This document shows, piece after piece, positions 1-12,600 of a stretch of 32,400 bases of DNA (position 1 is the stretch's first letter; each line of letters opens with the position of its first letter). This stretch comes from Apostichopus californicus (lineage: Eukaryota > Echinodermata > Holothuroidea > Aspidochirotida > Stichopodidae). The position numbers were made by a program, and so were the translations under genes. The stretch is from NCBI GenBank assembly GCA_020650975.1, contig JAIPMN010006849.1:4799-37198 (forward strand). The letters run 5' to 3'. The notes under the pieces are model-generated. The model was not told where the DNA came from, did not search any database, and saw only the letters and a list, made by a program, of their open reading frames with translations.

Positions 1-516
1 AATGGTTAATTTCCATTTTGTGTAAGCATGTAGCTTAACTTTTTATCCACCCTAATTAAAACGTAAATACTGGACAAATAAATAAGCATCGAGATGCGCT
101 CACCTGATTGGTCGATTCATGTGGTACATAATTCGTATTTATTTGGTACATAATTCGGATTTATGTCGGACATAATTCATCAATTATGTCGGACATAACT
201 CAGCAATTATTTCCCATGCGGCCTACCTTAGCCGTAGTAGGTCTACAGTGGATTAGGTCTGGTGAAGGTACGTCACTATCGCTGATGAATGTTATTTTGC
301 TATACCGCCACCTTTTCCACACTATCGGTCTCTTCTAGCTCCCATTTTTGCTGAAGAGTAAAGCAAAACTACTGCTCGCAATTATCATAAAATATTCCTT
401 TTTTTCATCGTGAAATTGACTCATTCTTACCAACTAATAGAGACTCAATAACGCACGGCTAAATTGTGCTGGCCTTCTTGGTCGTTTGAAGTTTTAAATG
501 GTGAAAGAATGAAATA
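1..516 (+). promoter_or_regulatory. Upstream and 5' leader region of CNOT1
   Basis: This stretch precedes the initiator codon and must contain at least part of the 5' UTR, possibly the promoter. I see no clear TATA box or initiator that fixes a transcription start. An in-frame TGA at 502-504 shows that the main frame does not extend further upstream. A degenerate tandem repeat (122-210) and two micro-uORFs (498-517) are listed separately. A candidate donor (AAG followed by GTACGT, near 268-274) could end a non-coding leader exon, but I cannot support a spliced leader from sequence alone. Confidence 0.45.
122..210. repeat. Four-copy degenerate ~22-bp tandem repeat
   Basis: Four consecutive units start at 122, 144, 166 and 189, each a variant of TSGKACATAAYTCRKMWWTTAT. 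The first two units share TGGTACATAATTCG and the last two share TCGGACATAA. The array is AT-rich and lies about 300 bp upstream of the CNOT1 start codon. No function is evident; it may be a short minisatellite or a promoter-proximal repeat. Confidence 0.75.
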
Positions 517-517
517 A
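498..517 (+). promoter_or_regulatory. Two micro-uORFs just before the CNOT1 start
   Basis: ATG at 498 opens a four-codon frame (MVKE) that stops at 510-512. ATG at 509 opens a two-codon frame (MK) whose TAA at 515-517 overlaps the main initiator as TAATG. If the leader here is contiguous in the mRNA, a scanning ribosome meets both before the CNOT1 start, which suggests leaky scanning or reinitiation control. The main ATG has A at -3, a favourable context. That the uORFs exist is read directly; any regulatory role is inference. Confidence 0.5.
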
Positions 518-618
518 TGAATCTTGATTCCCTTTCTCTGGCCTTGTCGCAGATTTCCATCTTAGTGGCCAACCTCACCAAGAAAAACTACAAACAAAGC
601 GTTGGGGAAGTCGCACGG
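517..618 (+). CDS. CNOT1: CNOT1 exon 1 (residues 1-34), initiator
   Basis: It encodes [14 protein letters not shown] and continues to VGEVAR, matching the vertebrate CNOT1 N-terminus almost residue for residue. The start is fixed by this match and by an in-frame upstream TGA at 502-504. The donor is CGG|GTAAGC, phase 0. The following intron, 2.9 kb, is the longest in the window and carries nested transposable elements. Confidence 0.97.
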
Positions 619-3600
619 GTAAGCATATTCCTTGAATATTTATGTCCTTCACACCCCCATGTACATACTTGGGTAGTCGTACATCTTTTTGATTGTCAAT
701 ATCACAGTATTGCATTTAAGCCCTACCGCAAGAAATAGAATGATTTACAAGTTGCATTGCGCTAACCAAAGCAACTATGGGCACCTGTCAATCCACACGT
801 TAGGCTAGCCTCGACCAAGCCTAAGCTTTGCTAGTGCAGTTTCCTCGTCATGTTCTGCCATATGGAAATCCTAATTAAGGTTACCGTGACTGTCTGGTAA
901 ATTTGTAAAGAGAAAGATACATCGCTTACATATACTAGTTTACAACTATGTGTCTATGGGTTCTCACCATTTACAGCATTGACTCAAAAATGAGCTAGCT
1001 TGGGCAACTGTGGTTAGCCAATATTTGATACAAACTGTTCAAAAGTTGCCACTGCAGTGTTAGGCTTAACTGCAGATTACCCAGAAAAACATATAGTTCT
1101 ACTTTGATGCTGGCTTCACAGTTGCAATCACTGAATAATCTATAGCCTAAATTATGGTAACCTAACACAATAATTACGCATTGAATTGACCGCGACTCCG
1201 AATCCACAACATTGATATTAGAGAGCAGTGGTGGACTGGCCACGGTTTCAGTTGTTTTCCGCACACGTTACTTTCCGCACATTACTTTCCGCTGAAAAAA
1301 TTCTTGTGCGGAAAACAACTTTTTTTTCCACTTACCCTGTACACTACAATTTTTCCTCAATTTTAGGATACCAAATTCAGGATGATAAAGATAACATGAG
1401 AAAGTATCAAAGAACGTCGATAAGCATGGTTAGACTGAGTTCATGTTAGAACAGTTAAGCTGCTTATAATTTACAGGAGGCTTGGGGTGTTTGGCCTAAC
1501 TTTAGAATCCGTACCATATTAATGGGAAAGCTTACTTCGAATCGGCAGAATAACAACTGTATAATCCGGTTAGGATTAGGAGATAGAAGAACGGGAGGTG
1601 GAGATAGGGAGTGATTACATGAATGTGGGAGAGAGATAGTAAGGGGGATATGGATTATAGGAATAGTCGAATGGTACGGATTCTAAATTAGTACCGGTTG
1701 TTTGTAATTAGCGATAACTTAAAGAAATATGAGGCATAATATAATAATCTAGTCTTGAAGCTACATTTTATCCTGCCAGTTAAATGCTATCTTCACCATC
1801 CTCCTAAATCCTTCCATGTGCCTAATCATTTCAGCAAGTCATTCTGTTCCTCCCAAAAAAACGGTACTTTCCGCTGAAAAAAACGTTGTTTTCCGCTGAC
1901 AAATTTGTGTGCGGAAAACACCGTTTTGTTTCAGCGGAAAGTAACGTGTGCGGAAAATAACGGTACCCACTGGCCACACAGGCATTTGGGCAATGCCCGG
2001 TGGGCTAGGGAGCCTGGTAAAAATTACAGCCTATTTTCACAGTAGTTAATAGAATACAGACAAGCTTTGTAGAAATATATTTTATTAACTGTGGGAATCA
2101 GCTCATGAAATCACCATGTTAGTTAGTCTGTTAGTTCATAACAAAAGATATAACGTGATATTGGCTTACTGTATGGCTTTTATTAAGGTTTTTTCCATTT
2201 TTTTCAAGCATGTTGTCACAAAATGTTTGAAAAACTAAATAACATCCAGTCTAAAACATATATTTTTGTCTATTTTTGTTTACGTTTTTAACTTTCCTCA
2301 GTTTAATCAAGTGTTGCTTCTGGAATTTTTTTATTATTGGGTAATTTTTAAAGGATTATTGAAACCTACAAAATTGAGAAATATAGCACCATTTTGCATA
2401 TAGGTATTCCGTAACTTCAACAATGGGAGGGGGGACACCCCCTCCCCTTACATCCCTCCCCCAGGACGGCGATCACTATGTAAGTAGCATATCAATGAAT
2501 AATGGGCCGGTCTAGGTGGAAAATGTCTGGGCCAGTTTTAAGACCCAGTCCGCCCCTGTAAGAGAGACACACACTATAGGCGTATTTATATTCTGTGACT
2601 GTGCATAAGCAAACTCGCAAAGCCACGTCATTGGTATTACTTTGGACTTTATATAATTTGGGAGAGTGAATCTACCAACAACAGCAGTGCAGTAGGCTAC
2701 ATTGGTCTGTTAGTTTAAATACCATTTGCCACCCCCAAATGATGCATCCTCATAATCCATTATGTCAGTCAGTATGCAAGTCACAATCTTTGCAAGAACT
2801 TGTTGAGCCATTTTGTTTACACACGCACATGCAATTTTTTAGGAAATGATGTGTGTGTGACGGTTAGAATGGTTAAGGCCTCTGCAACTTTAAAGGCTAA
2901 AGGAATATTCATAAAGATACCATCCCAACTACAGCAGTGTTTGAAGAGTATTCCAAATGATGCAATTATTTTATTGACTACTGTGGGGAATTTCCAGTTC
3001 GAAATTGTAAGTTATGGCCTGATTTGTCTAAACGTGTGAAGTTGACAGAATGGATGTTTTCTATTCTCACCTGTATGAAGTGCACATGACGGTCAAATTT
3101 AAGAGGCTAGGGAGATGCGTTCCTTCCCCTCTCATGCTTCATTGGTCAACCAAATTTTAGTCCATCACCATTTTGTTGTTTATGTTAAGGATAAGTTTGG
3201 ATTACATTGTATTTTTCTAACAGTCAGCTCCCACTCGGTGTTAGTATCTTGTGTAAATGTTGTAGCAATTCTATGTCAGCTTTAAATTTGCATGTCCAAT
3301 ATGCAAGTGTACTGTGCACTTTTCAAAATAAGATTGGAATGGTTGAAAGCTGCCATTTTCAACATTTCTTCCATTTTTTTTCATTTTTTCCGGCAAATGG
3401 AGGTTTCATAAGTGAGTACTGAATAAATTTAACTTCTTATCAATGTTTCATCACCAGGACACTTTTTCGTACTTATTTGCATGTTGAAATCAGTTCAAAA
3501 AGCCGCTTTTTAGAGATTTATTCTAATATTTTGTATCATTGTTACAGCTGGTGTCTCAGCACGGGCCTGAGGCAGACAGGCACCTGTTGCGCTGTCTCTT

Positions 3601-6600
3601 CTCCGCCGTTGATTTCTCCAGTGAAAGTAAAACCAACGGAAAAGACGTACACCAAGTGAGTGAACTGAGGACAGTATGTCGTTTTTAAGAGTAGTTGTTA
3701 CACACGTTGTTTTGTGTTGCAGATGTGCATTTTACTATTTCAACTTGGAGTTTGTGCAATGTACGGAGAATTACATTCTCACTTCAGTGACTGTTGTTCC
3801 ATCCGTTTTAGTGGCCCAGGGCAAATTATTATTTTTATGCACATCGCACCTTATTATGATATAGAATGCCCCAGTATCCATTAATTAACAAGATTTGCAG
3901 ACTATATCCAGACTGGTAAATTACTGCATAATATAAGCTGTTGCTTGCGAGCATTGGTAATGGAATTTGTTTCAATAATGGATGAAACTCTTGTGATGAA
4001 TTGATTGAATTTTTCATTTGACAGACCTGTGTTGCAAAAAGTGTCAGAAAACTGTGTAACCAGGGTTGTGCATTCAATAATGGTTGATGGCAGGGGGGGT
4101 GGAGGATCCTTACAATGTAATGATGACAGATTTTAGCTTTGTTTGGTTGTTTGTTAGTATATATTGCTTTGTTTGGTTGTTTAATAGTATATATATATAT
4201 CAGAACATGTACCTCTTGATTCCTTGTCACACAGACCCAGTATCTCGTTGATGAATGCTCATCGCTGGTAGCAAAACCTAATTTCATCAGTAGCCTGTGT
4301 TTTGCTGTTGACAACCCACTTAGCCATCAGAAGGTCAGTCTCAAATTATCAAAAGAATTGATATGCTTCATACTATTGCAGGGATGTGCCTACGCTGGGC
4401 GGCCACGCCCAGCACTAAAACTTACCGCCCAGCACTGTCTTAAAAATCGTGCATCCCGCCCAGCACTATTTTCATCTAAAATCCTGACATTCCTAACAAT
4501 ATATTCATTATAAACATAAATTGAAAAAAAAAAATCAAAAAATGTAATTGTTAGCAAACGTAGTACCTGTGTATGTGCTTCAAAAGCTACACAAGTGCCA
4601 GCATTTGGCATCTGAGCACCTTCAAAAATCTAAAAATTTCTCAAATTTGTGTGTTGTATGTTGATGCACCTTGGTGAGTACAAGAACCCTATCATCATAT
4701 GTTCGGGTCAAAGATCTCTTGTGGTCAATAGCAGAGTTTAGGGTGTTAAGTCCTTGTAAATACCATAGCTCAAAAAGTAAGCTTGGAAGGACTTCATATT
4801 TCACGTGTTGGGGCCACAGTGATTCTGGAACCTGGTGATCTGTAATGGTATAATCTTGCATCCAGTGTTGTACTTTAAAAAAACCAAAATATTGTAAACT
4901 GTGGCAAGAAATCCCTAAGATTGTTTGGATTTTTGCTCTTCCTTCAGTGGTCATGTCAACTTGAAAGTAAAAGATCGATTATGCTGTGATGCCGTCAAGT
5001 TTGGAAGGAAAAAAATCCAAATTGCCTTCATAATGGATTACATGACATCCATTGATGATGCTCGTTACTGCGGTTGCTTGACTGTGTGTAATTTTGCGTA
5101 ATAATGGACATTGTTCCCGTTTTTTTTTCTTTTTTTCTTGTTCTTTTAAACAGACTTTAAAGCTATCACCTCAACTTCTTCATCAAATCAGTAAGGTTCT
5201 GAAACTCACCAAAGTCAAGGAGGTAGTCTTCGGCCTTGCTCTTACCCATTCTGCCAGTACAGACCTCAAGAATTTTGGTAATTAAACCTAGATTGTTTGT
5301 TTCATTGCATGAAAGATCACAATTTCCTTTAGGAGATCTTATCCACACCTGTGTGTCACAACGAATTGTTTTTTTTCAGGAAAGAGAGGAATAAATCGAA
5401 TTCTAATTTTTCATATGGAAGGTAACTTGGAGGATATAAAAATAAGCAAGACAGATGGAAATTGAAAACAATCTGATGTCAGTGTGTTCGATTTACAAAT
5501 CTACTATTAAGAGTTACAAAACTGAAGAAGAAGATGTTTCAGTTTTATTGATTAGGACAACAGCAAGTTGTATTGCCAACAATGTATTAAGTTTGTGTAC
5601 CGTATTGATGAGACAAGAAATGACATGGTTTCTGTGATAAGTATGGAACTATGTAGTTATAAGAAGAAATGTTATATAACTTTACAAAGAAGTGTTTATA
5701 CACAGTAGAGTAGGTTTATAGAGCAGGTTACACATCTTGAGTGAACCGTGTGTATATGGTAGAGTAGGTGTATAGAGCAAGTTACTCATCTTCAGTGAAC
5801 CGTGTATATATAAAGATATATGGTAGATTTGGTGTATAGAGCGAGAACCGTGTGTATATGGTAGAGTAGGTGTATAGAGCAAGTTACTCATCTTCAGTGA
5901 GCTGTGTATATATATGAAGATATATGGTAGAGTAGGTGTATAGAGCAAGTTACTCATCTTCAGTGAGCTGTGTATATATATGAAGATATATGGTAGAGTA
6001 GGTGTATAGAGCAAGTTACTCATCTTCAGTGAGCTGTGTTTATATATGAAGATATATGGTAAAGTAGGTGTATAGAGCAAGTTACTCATCTTCAGTGAGC
6101 TGTGTTTATATATGAAGATATATGGTAAAGTAGGTGTATAGAGCAAGTTACTCATCTTCAGTGAACCGTGTATATATATGAAGATATATGGTAAAGTAGG
6201 TGTATAGAGCAAGTTACTCATCTTCAGTGAGCTGTGTTTATATATGAAGATATATGGTAAAGTAGGTGTATAGAGCAAGTTACTCATCTTCAGTGAGCTG
6301 TGTATATATATGAAGATATATGGTAGAGTAGGTGTATAGAGCAAGTTACTCATCTTCAGTGAGCTGTGTATATATATGAAGATATATGGTAGAGTAGGTG
6401 TATAGAGCAAGTTACTCATCTTCAGTGAACCGTGTATATATATGAAGATATATGGTAGAGTAGGTGTATAGAGCAAGTTACTCATCTTCAGTGAGCTGTG
6501 TTTATATATGAAGATATATGGTAGAGTAGGTGTATAGAGCCAGTTACACATCTTGAGTGAACCATGTATATACTGTAGATTAGACCTGTGTATAGAGCCA

Positions 6601-9600
6601 AGAACCTTGTGTATAGTGTAGATCAAGTGTATAGATCAAGTTACACATCTTCAGTTAAGTACAAAATTCTTGCAAAATGTGAGAGTTGCTGAGAATGTTT
6701 TGTTTAAATCTTTATAAAGAAATCTTTACAAACATGTTGTAAAAATGGAAATTAACCAGAAGTATATCTGACGTAAAGGATCTGTAGATAACATCTTTAA
6801 GAATTTGATATTACTAGTAGAATTAAATGATTTCCTATTTGGACATTTATGACATGATGTTTCACAATGAATTCCTCATCTCATGTCAGTAGATGATCTA
6901 AACCCCAAAAAACAGACAATTCCCTAATTTTTCTTATATTATTTATTTCTTTGACTTTGCTTTCATTCTCAATTGGTCACCACTCTCTTGGTTATGTTTA
7001 CAGCACTGCAGTACGTTAAGCAACGTTTGCCTGACTTCCTGAGGCTTTACATCGACGCAGACCAACATAGTCGACCCGAAGCTAGTCTTGCCGATCTCTC
7101 GGTGGAAATATTACACTTGCTTCTGACTCATCTTCTCTATCGATCCAAAGATCAGCTTGGAATCCCGGCTACTCAGACCGCTGCATTCCTTAAAGCTCTG
7201 AAAAAAGGTAAGTCTCGGTCAAAACTAGGCTGCTTTTCGGTTGGCTTACATCACATAGTCGTGACAAGCAGTTAGGCCGACCAGCATTTCATGTTTGAGT
7301 AGATAAACTTGTCGTCTCTTCTCAAGAAGACTACTTTGTTTGACAGACATTAATAACAGTCGTTATCATTTCTCCTGATGCTCACACTTAATGTTGATTC
7401 CAAGCCGGAATTTGCAGGGAGGATGGATGGATGGCTTTCAGCCATGTCTGTATAGCTTCTTGTCTGCAGTCGGCAGTTGACGAAACGTCAGCCTTTAGAC
7501 CGTATTGTCATGATAGCCAATTGAAGAGAATTTCCATGCATTGCTATTCTCTGACAGTATACATGTACAGTGCAACAGTATGTTGGTTCCATCTTCTCTG
7601 GTTATGAAACAGCATTTTAACATGATTCAGTTGTTTCCCTAGCGTCAAAGCTTAGCTGTTTAAAAGAGATTGTTCTCAGTTTCTCAAAGTCCTCAATGAT
7701 GTTGGCTTGGTCCACATAATTGTAGACTTTGATACTTGTATATTGTATTCATCAATGTGGGCAAAAATTGTGCATAATCACATATTTCAACTGTAATTTT
7801 TTTGTTTATGTTGTTGCAGAGTTTCCAGTAGAGCAAGTGCCTGTGGTATTGGTACCGTTGCTCTACTCAGACAGACAAGATATCACCATGGACAGAATCA
7901 CAAATGACCCTTCAAACATTCCAAAAGGAGTGGTAAGCATTGCAAATGAATGGGAAATTTCAGTGGTTACCAGGGGTGGGGAAAGAATCAAGTGATAATG
8001 CATCAAACTTGAGATACAAAAATTGGGTGTTTCAGTCATTTTAAGGTTAACATTGAGTGTTTGACCCATGGAAACAGTGTCATATGAGTCATCTTGGAAG
8101 ATTTTCAATATCTCGAAAAGTTCAACCTCAACGACGCTTTCTTGAAATTCAAAGAATGAATGTCGATGTATACAGCCAGATTGGCATTGAACTATACTTG
8201 TAAATGTAAGCATATGTGGCATGCACGTGTCGAAGCTGGTCATACGGTTGAGAGGAAAAGAAAACCATACTGCTAACACTGTATGAAATACAAAAGTAAG
8301 CTACACATCAACGAAATATGGTGAGCTTCATTGCAGATTGTGAGAAAAAACTTGTCCATAGCCTTCATTAACATGAGGTTGTCCAGCTGACCTGTAAATC
8401 ATGAAGTCTGATCAGTGATTTGAAAGATCCCTCTGTCTATGGTCTGCTGCCGCCGCTGCGAATGACCAATAAATTCTCACTCTCCTGTGGCATTACCAAG
8501 CAATGCATGCTGTTGTGACGTTTTATGCTTCATTCAAGGCAATGTCATGAGCTTCGCATCCTCGCCACTTTTCATTTTACGGTTATTGGCTGGATTTGTC
8601 ATCACGGGGTTACAGTTATTGGCTGAATTTGTCATCGTCGGTGCCACCCAGGAGGATTCATTTCTTTCCTTGTGTATTTTTTCCAGATGGATGCTTCTCT
8701 TGCAGACATACTCCAAGAGATGGGGTATGCCTGCTGTGCTTGTCCAGACGATTTCAAGAAGACATTGAAGATGGTAAATCCCAACCTCAATCCAGGGGTA
8801 GTCGCTAAGGTCATTGGCATGATGGCCAGGACCCATGATACCCTTACAGATAGCCACCCCTTACAGGTAAATATCTAATCGATGTGTGAAGGGTTTAATT
8901 TCAAAGTGGAATGTAGGTTGCAACATCCAAAAATTGGGAAGTAAATTTAATACCTGCTTGGGTCTGGAAAGTGCAGGATGGCTTATAGCGACTGTTAAAT
9001 ATAATAATATTTAATATTATAATATTGTTTAGTATTATAATATTAAATATATTTTATATATTTTATAATAAGTATAAGTACATATTTTAAATATTATGTA
9101 AGGAATATAAGATGAGTTACTCTGAGAGATGTTCATGGCAGCTTTATCTATCTAGGTTAGATTCTCCTGGCTGTGGAGGGTGGGGTGGGTGAGGAGGGTG
9201 GGGTGGGTGAGGAAGATAGGTGAGGAGGGTATGATGGGTGAGGAGAGTGTTGTGGGGTGGGTGGGTTGTTCTGACAGTTATACCTATCACATAGACATAT
9301 TATCGATGGTAGGTTTGTGTCTCCCTTAGGGAGACGTAGAGATAGATAAATGTCCCCACAAATTGTACATACACATTTTATGTAGTAAGGTATCAATAAA
9401 TTAAATTGACTTGATTTATCCTGAAATAGCTAGACCAGGCTGGTTATGAGTTTGTTGTGTACTGAGAATTCAATTTACCTTATGGATGATAACCAGACTT
9501 TTAAGAGTTGATATTTGTTGATTTCTGTAATAAATACCCACATATGTATTTACATTCACTGTGCGTCAAACGATACTCTGACATGATTATGATGGGGCTG

Positions 9601-12600
9601 TCACATACTTTGTAGATCTTCTCAATTCATTTTCTACAAGGGTGTAGAGGAAAAAAATCGGTTGGAGCAAGTGGCCAAACAGAATCAAAATTTCACAATA
9701 CATAGATTGAAAAGTGTACTGGGCAGGCTGTTCCGTTGCTGCAGAGGCTACTTAAAATAAAGAAAATTAAATATGACTTTCCAAGGCAGCACCGAAACCT
9801 TTGGTGGTCCTGATTTGGCCCACATGCCACCTATTGAGAACCCCTGTTGTTAGATTGTACTTAAAAACAATCAGAACCAAATAAACAAATTGACTGTTGG
9901 CATGACTGTCTTATTTATTTTGCCTCCTATTAAGACTCCTGGTGGCACCATTTGGGGTGATGGTAGGGAAACCAGAAGCGATGGGTCAGCCAGCTCATGG
10001 AATATCGATGCCTTTGTGGACGTCATAAAAGAGGTAGCTCCTCAAATGAACTTTCATGTCGTTGCCATGGAGTTGGACCATCCAGCTTTGATCATTAAGG
10101 ATGGCAAGGCACTGCAGATGGTGAAGAATGCCATTGTAAGAGCTACACAAACAGAGTTTCCTGTCGAGATATTGTTTAAAGTGTGGAACAACAAAGACGG
10201 ACAGGTAAGTCAAACCTTAAATTAAGCTTTTGTTTCTGTTTAAAGAATTTTTTTTTTTTTTGGTGGGGAGGGGATGGGGGCGTGGGGCATCTTGTTTCCT
10301 CTTTAACTGAAGTGAATGGATTATTAAAACCAGTTTGAATGCCTACAAGAAAGAAATCATTGCCCACCCTCGAACCAGATTTAGTCAAAGATTCAGTGTA
10401 GTTTTATAGTAGCAATTTTATGGATTACTCCTCCATCTGTAGTGTAGCAGGGATTGTCATCCTCGACAGATAATAATAATATCAGCAAACTTCTCACACA
10501 AGCTGGTTTGTGCAACGGTAGGCTAGGGTCGAGTTGCAGCTGCTTGAGTGAGAGTGGTCTGCTGCATCTGTGCCGAGGGTTGAACATATCAGGTCTGCAA
10601 AAATAACAGAAATGTTTATTAACATCTGTCTGTGGCAATAGTGCAACAAACTGACAGTGGAGTCCATAGTGATATACTTTACATATGATAGATGCTAAAC
10701 TGTTCTTGGATCATATTAATGAAACGAACAGAATAATTAGTCGACCGAGACAACCTAATCTTTCTCTTTCGATTCGTGTATCCAACTTTAGGCGGAAGTT
10801 TTGTCAAATAACAACGTACCAGAGGTATCCACTGCTGGTGCTCCTGTTCTTTAGAAGGGAAAAAAGGGGGAAGAATAAAAGAAAGAATGTGTTTGTTTGT
10901 TGGATAATTGACAGAGTCAAATCTTAGTGATTGTCTTGTCATGACAAGGTTAATGATGCGGTAATCACTAGTCACTGTTGTGATGTCACTAATGTTTCTT
11001 GTTTGATTTTTTTATGGCAGCTCTCTTGGATACAGCAGGCCTTGAAGTTCCCAGAAGTCTTCTGCTTCTCTGACTTTCACAGCAGCCGTAAAGTCGTCAC
11101 CGACATCCTGAAATCACCTCCAGAGGATGAGAACAAGAAGATAGCGACTTGGTAAGATTTGTACAAGAGTTAAAGCTGTAAAAAGACCTCATTGCTGTGA
11201 ATTTAATCTTTCATCGACGATGTGAAAGCATCTGAAAATTATATGTAAAAATCAATTTTATTTGGGTCAGGAGCAAGATTTTGTAGAAAAGAGCTGATGA
11301 CGATAGTTTAGTTTTGAGCTGCGAAGTTGTCGCTTCTGAGACCATAGGCTTAGGAGGCGGGGGGCTGTAGCCCCCCCAACCAAATATTTTTGGGAAAATT
11401 CAGGCAATATACTGAGAATTTTTCGGGAACCTACTGAAAGAAAAATAAATTGCAATATGTTTTTCAATGGTTAAACTTATATTATTATTATCATTATTAT
11501 TGTAACAATTTCCCGAAAAATGATAACCAATATGGAAGGGCAATAACACGTCAAATGATTGTATGTTATTGGCATATGATGCAATAACCGATGAATGCCT
11601 ATGATGATATGCACATTAATATGTTGAACGCGCACGGAGTGCGCGAAAAATGTTGGTTATATTTTCGGATAAGTCGTTACAGCCCCCCCCCCCCCCAAAT
11701 CAAATTGGGCTCCTACGCCTATGTCTGAGACTAGCACGGGTGTAAGAGGAGCGGGAGTCATCGATGTAACGTTCAGATGCATGTGACTACTTGAGTATTT
11801 TATCGACAGCTTCTCTCGACCTTCTCTCCTAGGAAATCGTTGGAACTCGTCGAAGTCCTCCTGAAATTGGCAGAGACAGAGAAGGCTGATCAAGTTCAAC
11901 TCCTTTTCACGTTTCCGATTAAAAATTGCCCCGATCTGCTGCTTTTAGCTCTCCTACAGGTTCAGGTAAAAAGTAACAAATTTATTTGCAATCTCGCAAA
12001 TATTATGCCAATCTTTCCTCTCTTTTTTCCAGTTGTAATTCTTTGGACTAGTGACTGATGACAGCAACTAGTTTTCAATACATATGACCAGCCTTGACAC
12101 AATTCCTGGAAAAATGCAGATAATTAAGTACAATCGAGGCTCATAACAAGCACCCTTAGCAAAAATTAGGGATCACCCTCAACTTATGTAATGAGAATTC
12201 ACCATAAAATCAATTTATAATAATTGCCCTTTACAAAGAAAAATAGTAAACATCTTCTACTAAGTCATTAAATAACAAAGCAGGACATGGGTTTATAACT
12301 AGCATCCTCATCAAAGAAATGATCAATAATGATCGTTCATAAATCTATTGCCTGGACCTGGCTTCGTCGATCCTGCGGTATTAATCCTTCGTAATGATTA
12401 ACTTCTCGTGGTCCTAATTGAACCCATCTCTTGGCCCATAGCTTCTCAGATAGCCGTGTATTGCAGAAAATGGTCACTTAATTATACCTACTGTTGTTGA
12501 ATAGAATCAGAACAGATGGCATACAGAATGACATGTCAAATTTTGTATGATTTTTGGTTCTTTTGACAGTCCTCGTGGTCTTTCATGAAGTCAGAGCTGA

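Larger units (their letters stand above)
1218..2566. mobile_element. Non-autonomous hAT-like element with 8-bp target duplication, interrupted by a second element
   Basis: The element spans 1226-2558. Its ends are inverted repeats: CAGTGGTGGACTGG on the left (1226-1239) and, read from the other strand, CAGGGGCGGACTGG on the right (2545-2558), 12 of 14 identical. The CAGgGGcGGACTGG terminus is characteristic of one group of hAT transposons. Flanking 8-mers TTAGAGAG (1218-1225) and TAAGAGAG (2559-2566) match at 7 of 8 positions, the expected hAT target-site duplication. No transposase frame is visible. It is split by another inverted-repeat element at 1244-1968, so the hAT shell itself is about 600 bp. 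Its 3' half (about 2387-2480) resembles a segment of the intron 26 element. Confidence 0.8.

Noticed and set aside
2401-2480. Stable GC-rich hairpin in intron 1 as a regulatory RNA
   Set aside because: GGGGGGACACCCCC-type sequence there is part of the hAT-like element and recurs in related form in intron 26, so it is transposon sequence and not a gene-specific structure.
3835-4314. 159-codon minus-strand open frame
   Set aside because: It overlaps CNOT1 exon 3 in antisense and runs through the intron 2 duplication and AT tract. No similarity recognised; treated as chance.
5682-6626. 314-codon open frame on the minus strand with a 22-residue repeat
   Set aside because: It is the translation of the 66-bp minisatellite. 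The period is a multiple of three, the composition follows the DNA repeat, and there is no recognisable domain or flanking gene structure.
9890-9934. Extension of exon 8 upstream to an ATG at 9890
   Set aside because: The frame is open but the extra residues have no counterpart in CNOT1, and the AAG at 9932-9934 gives an exact phase 0 acceptor.
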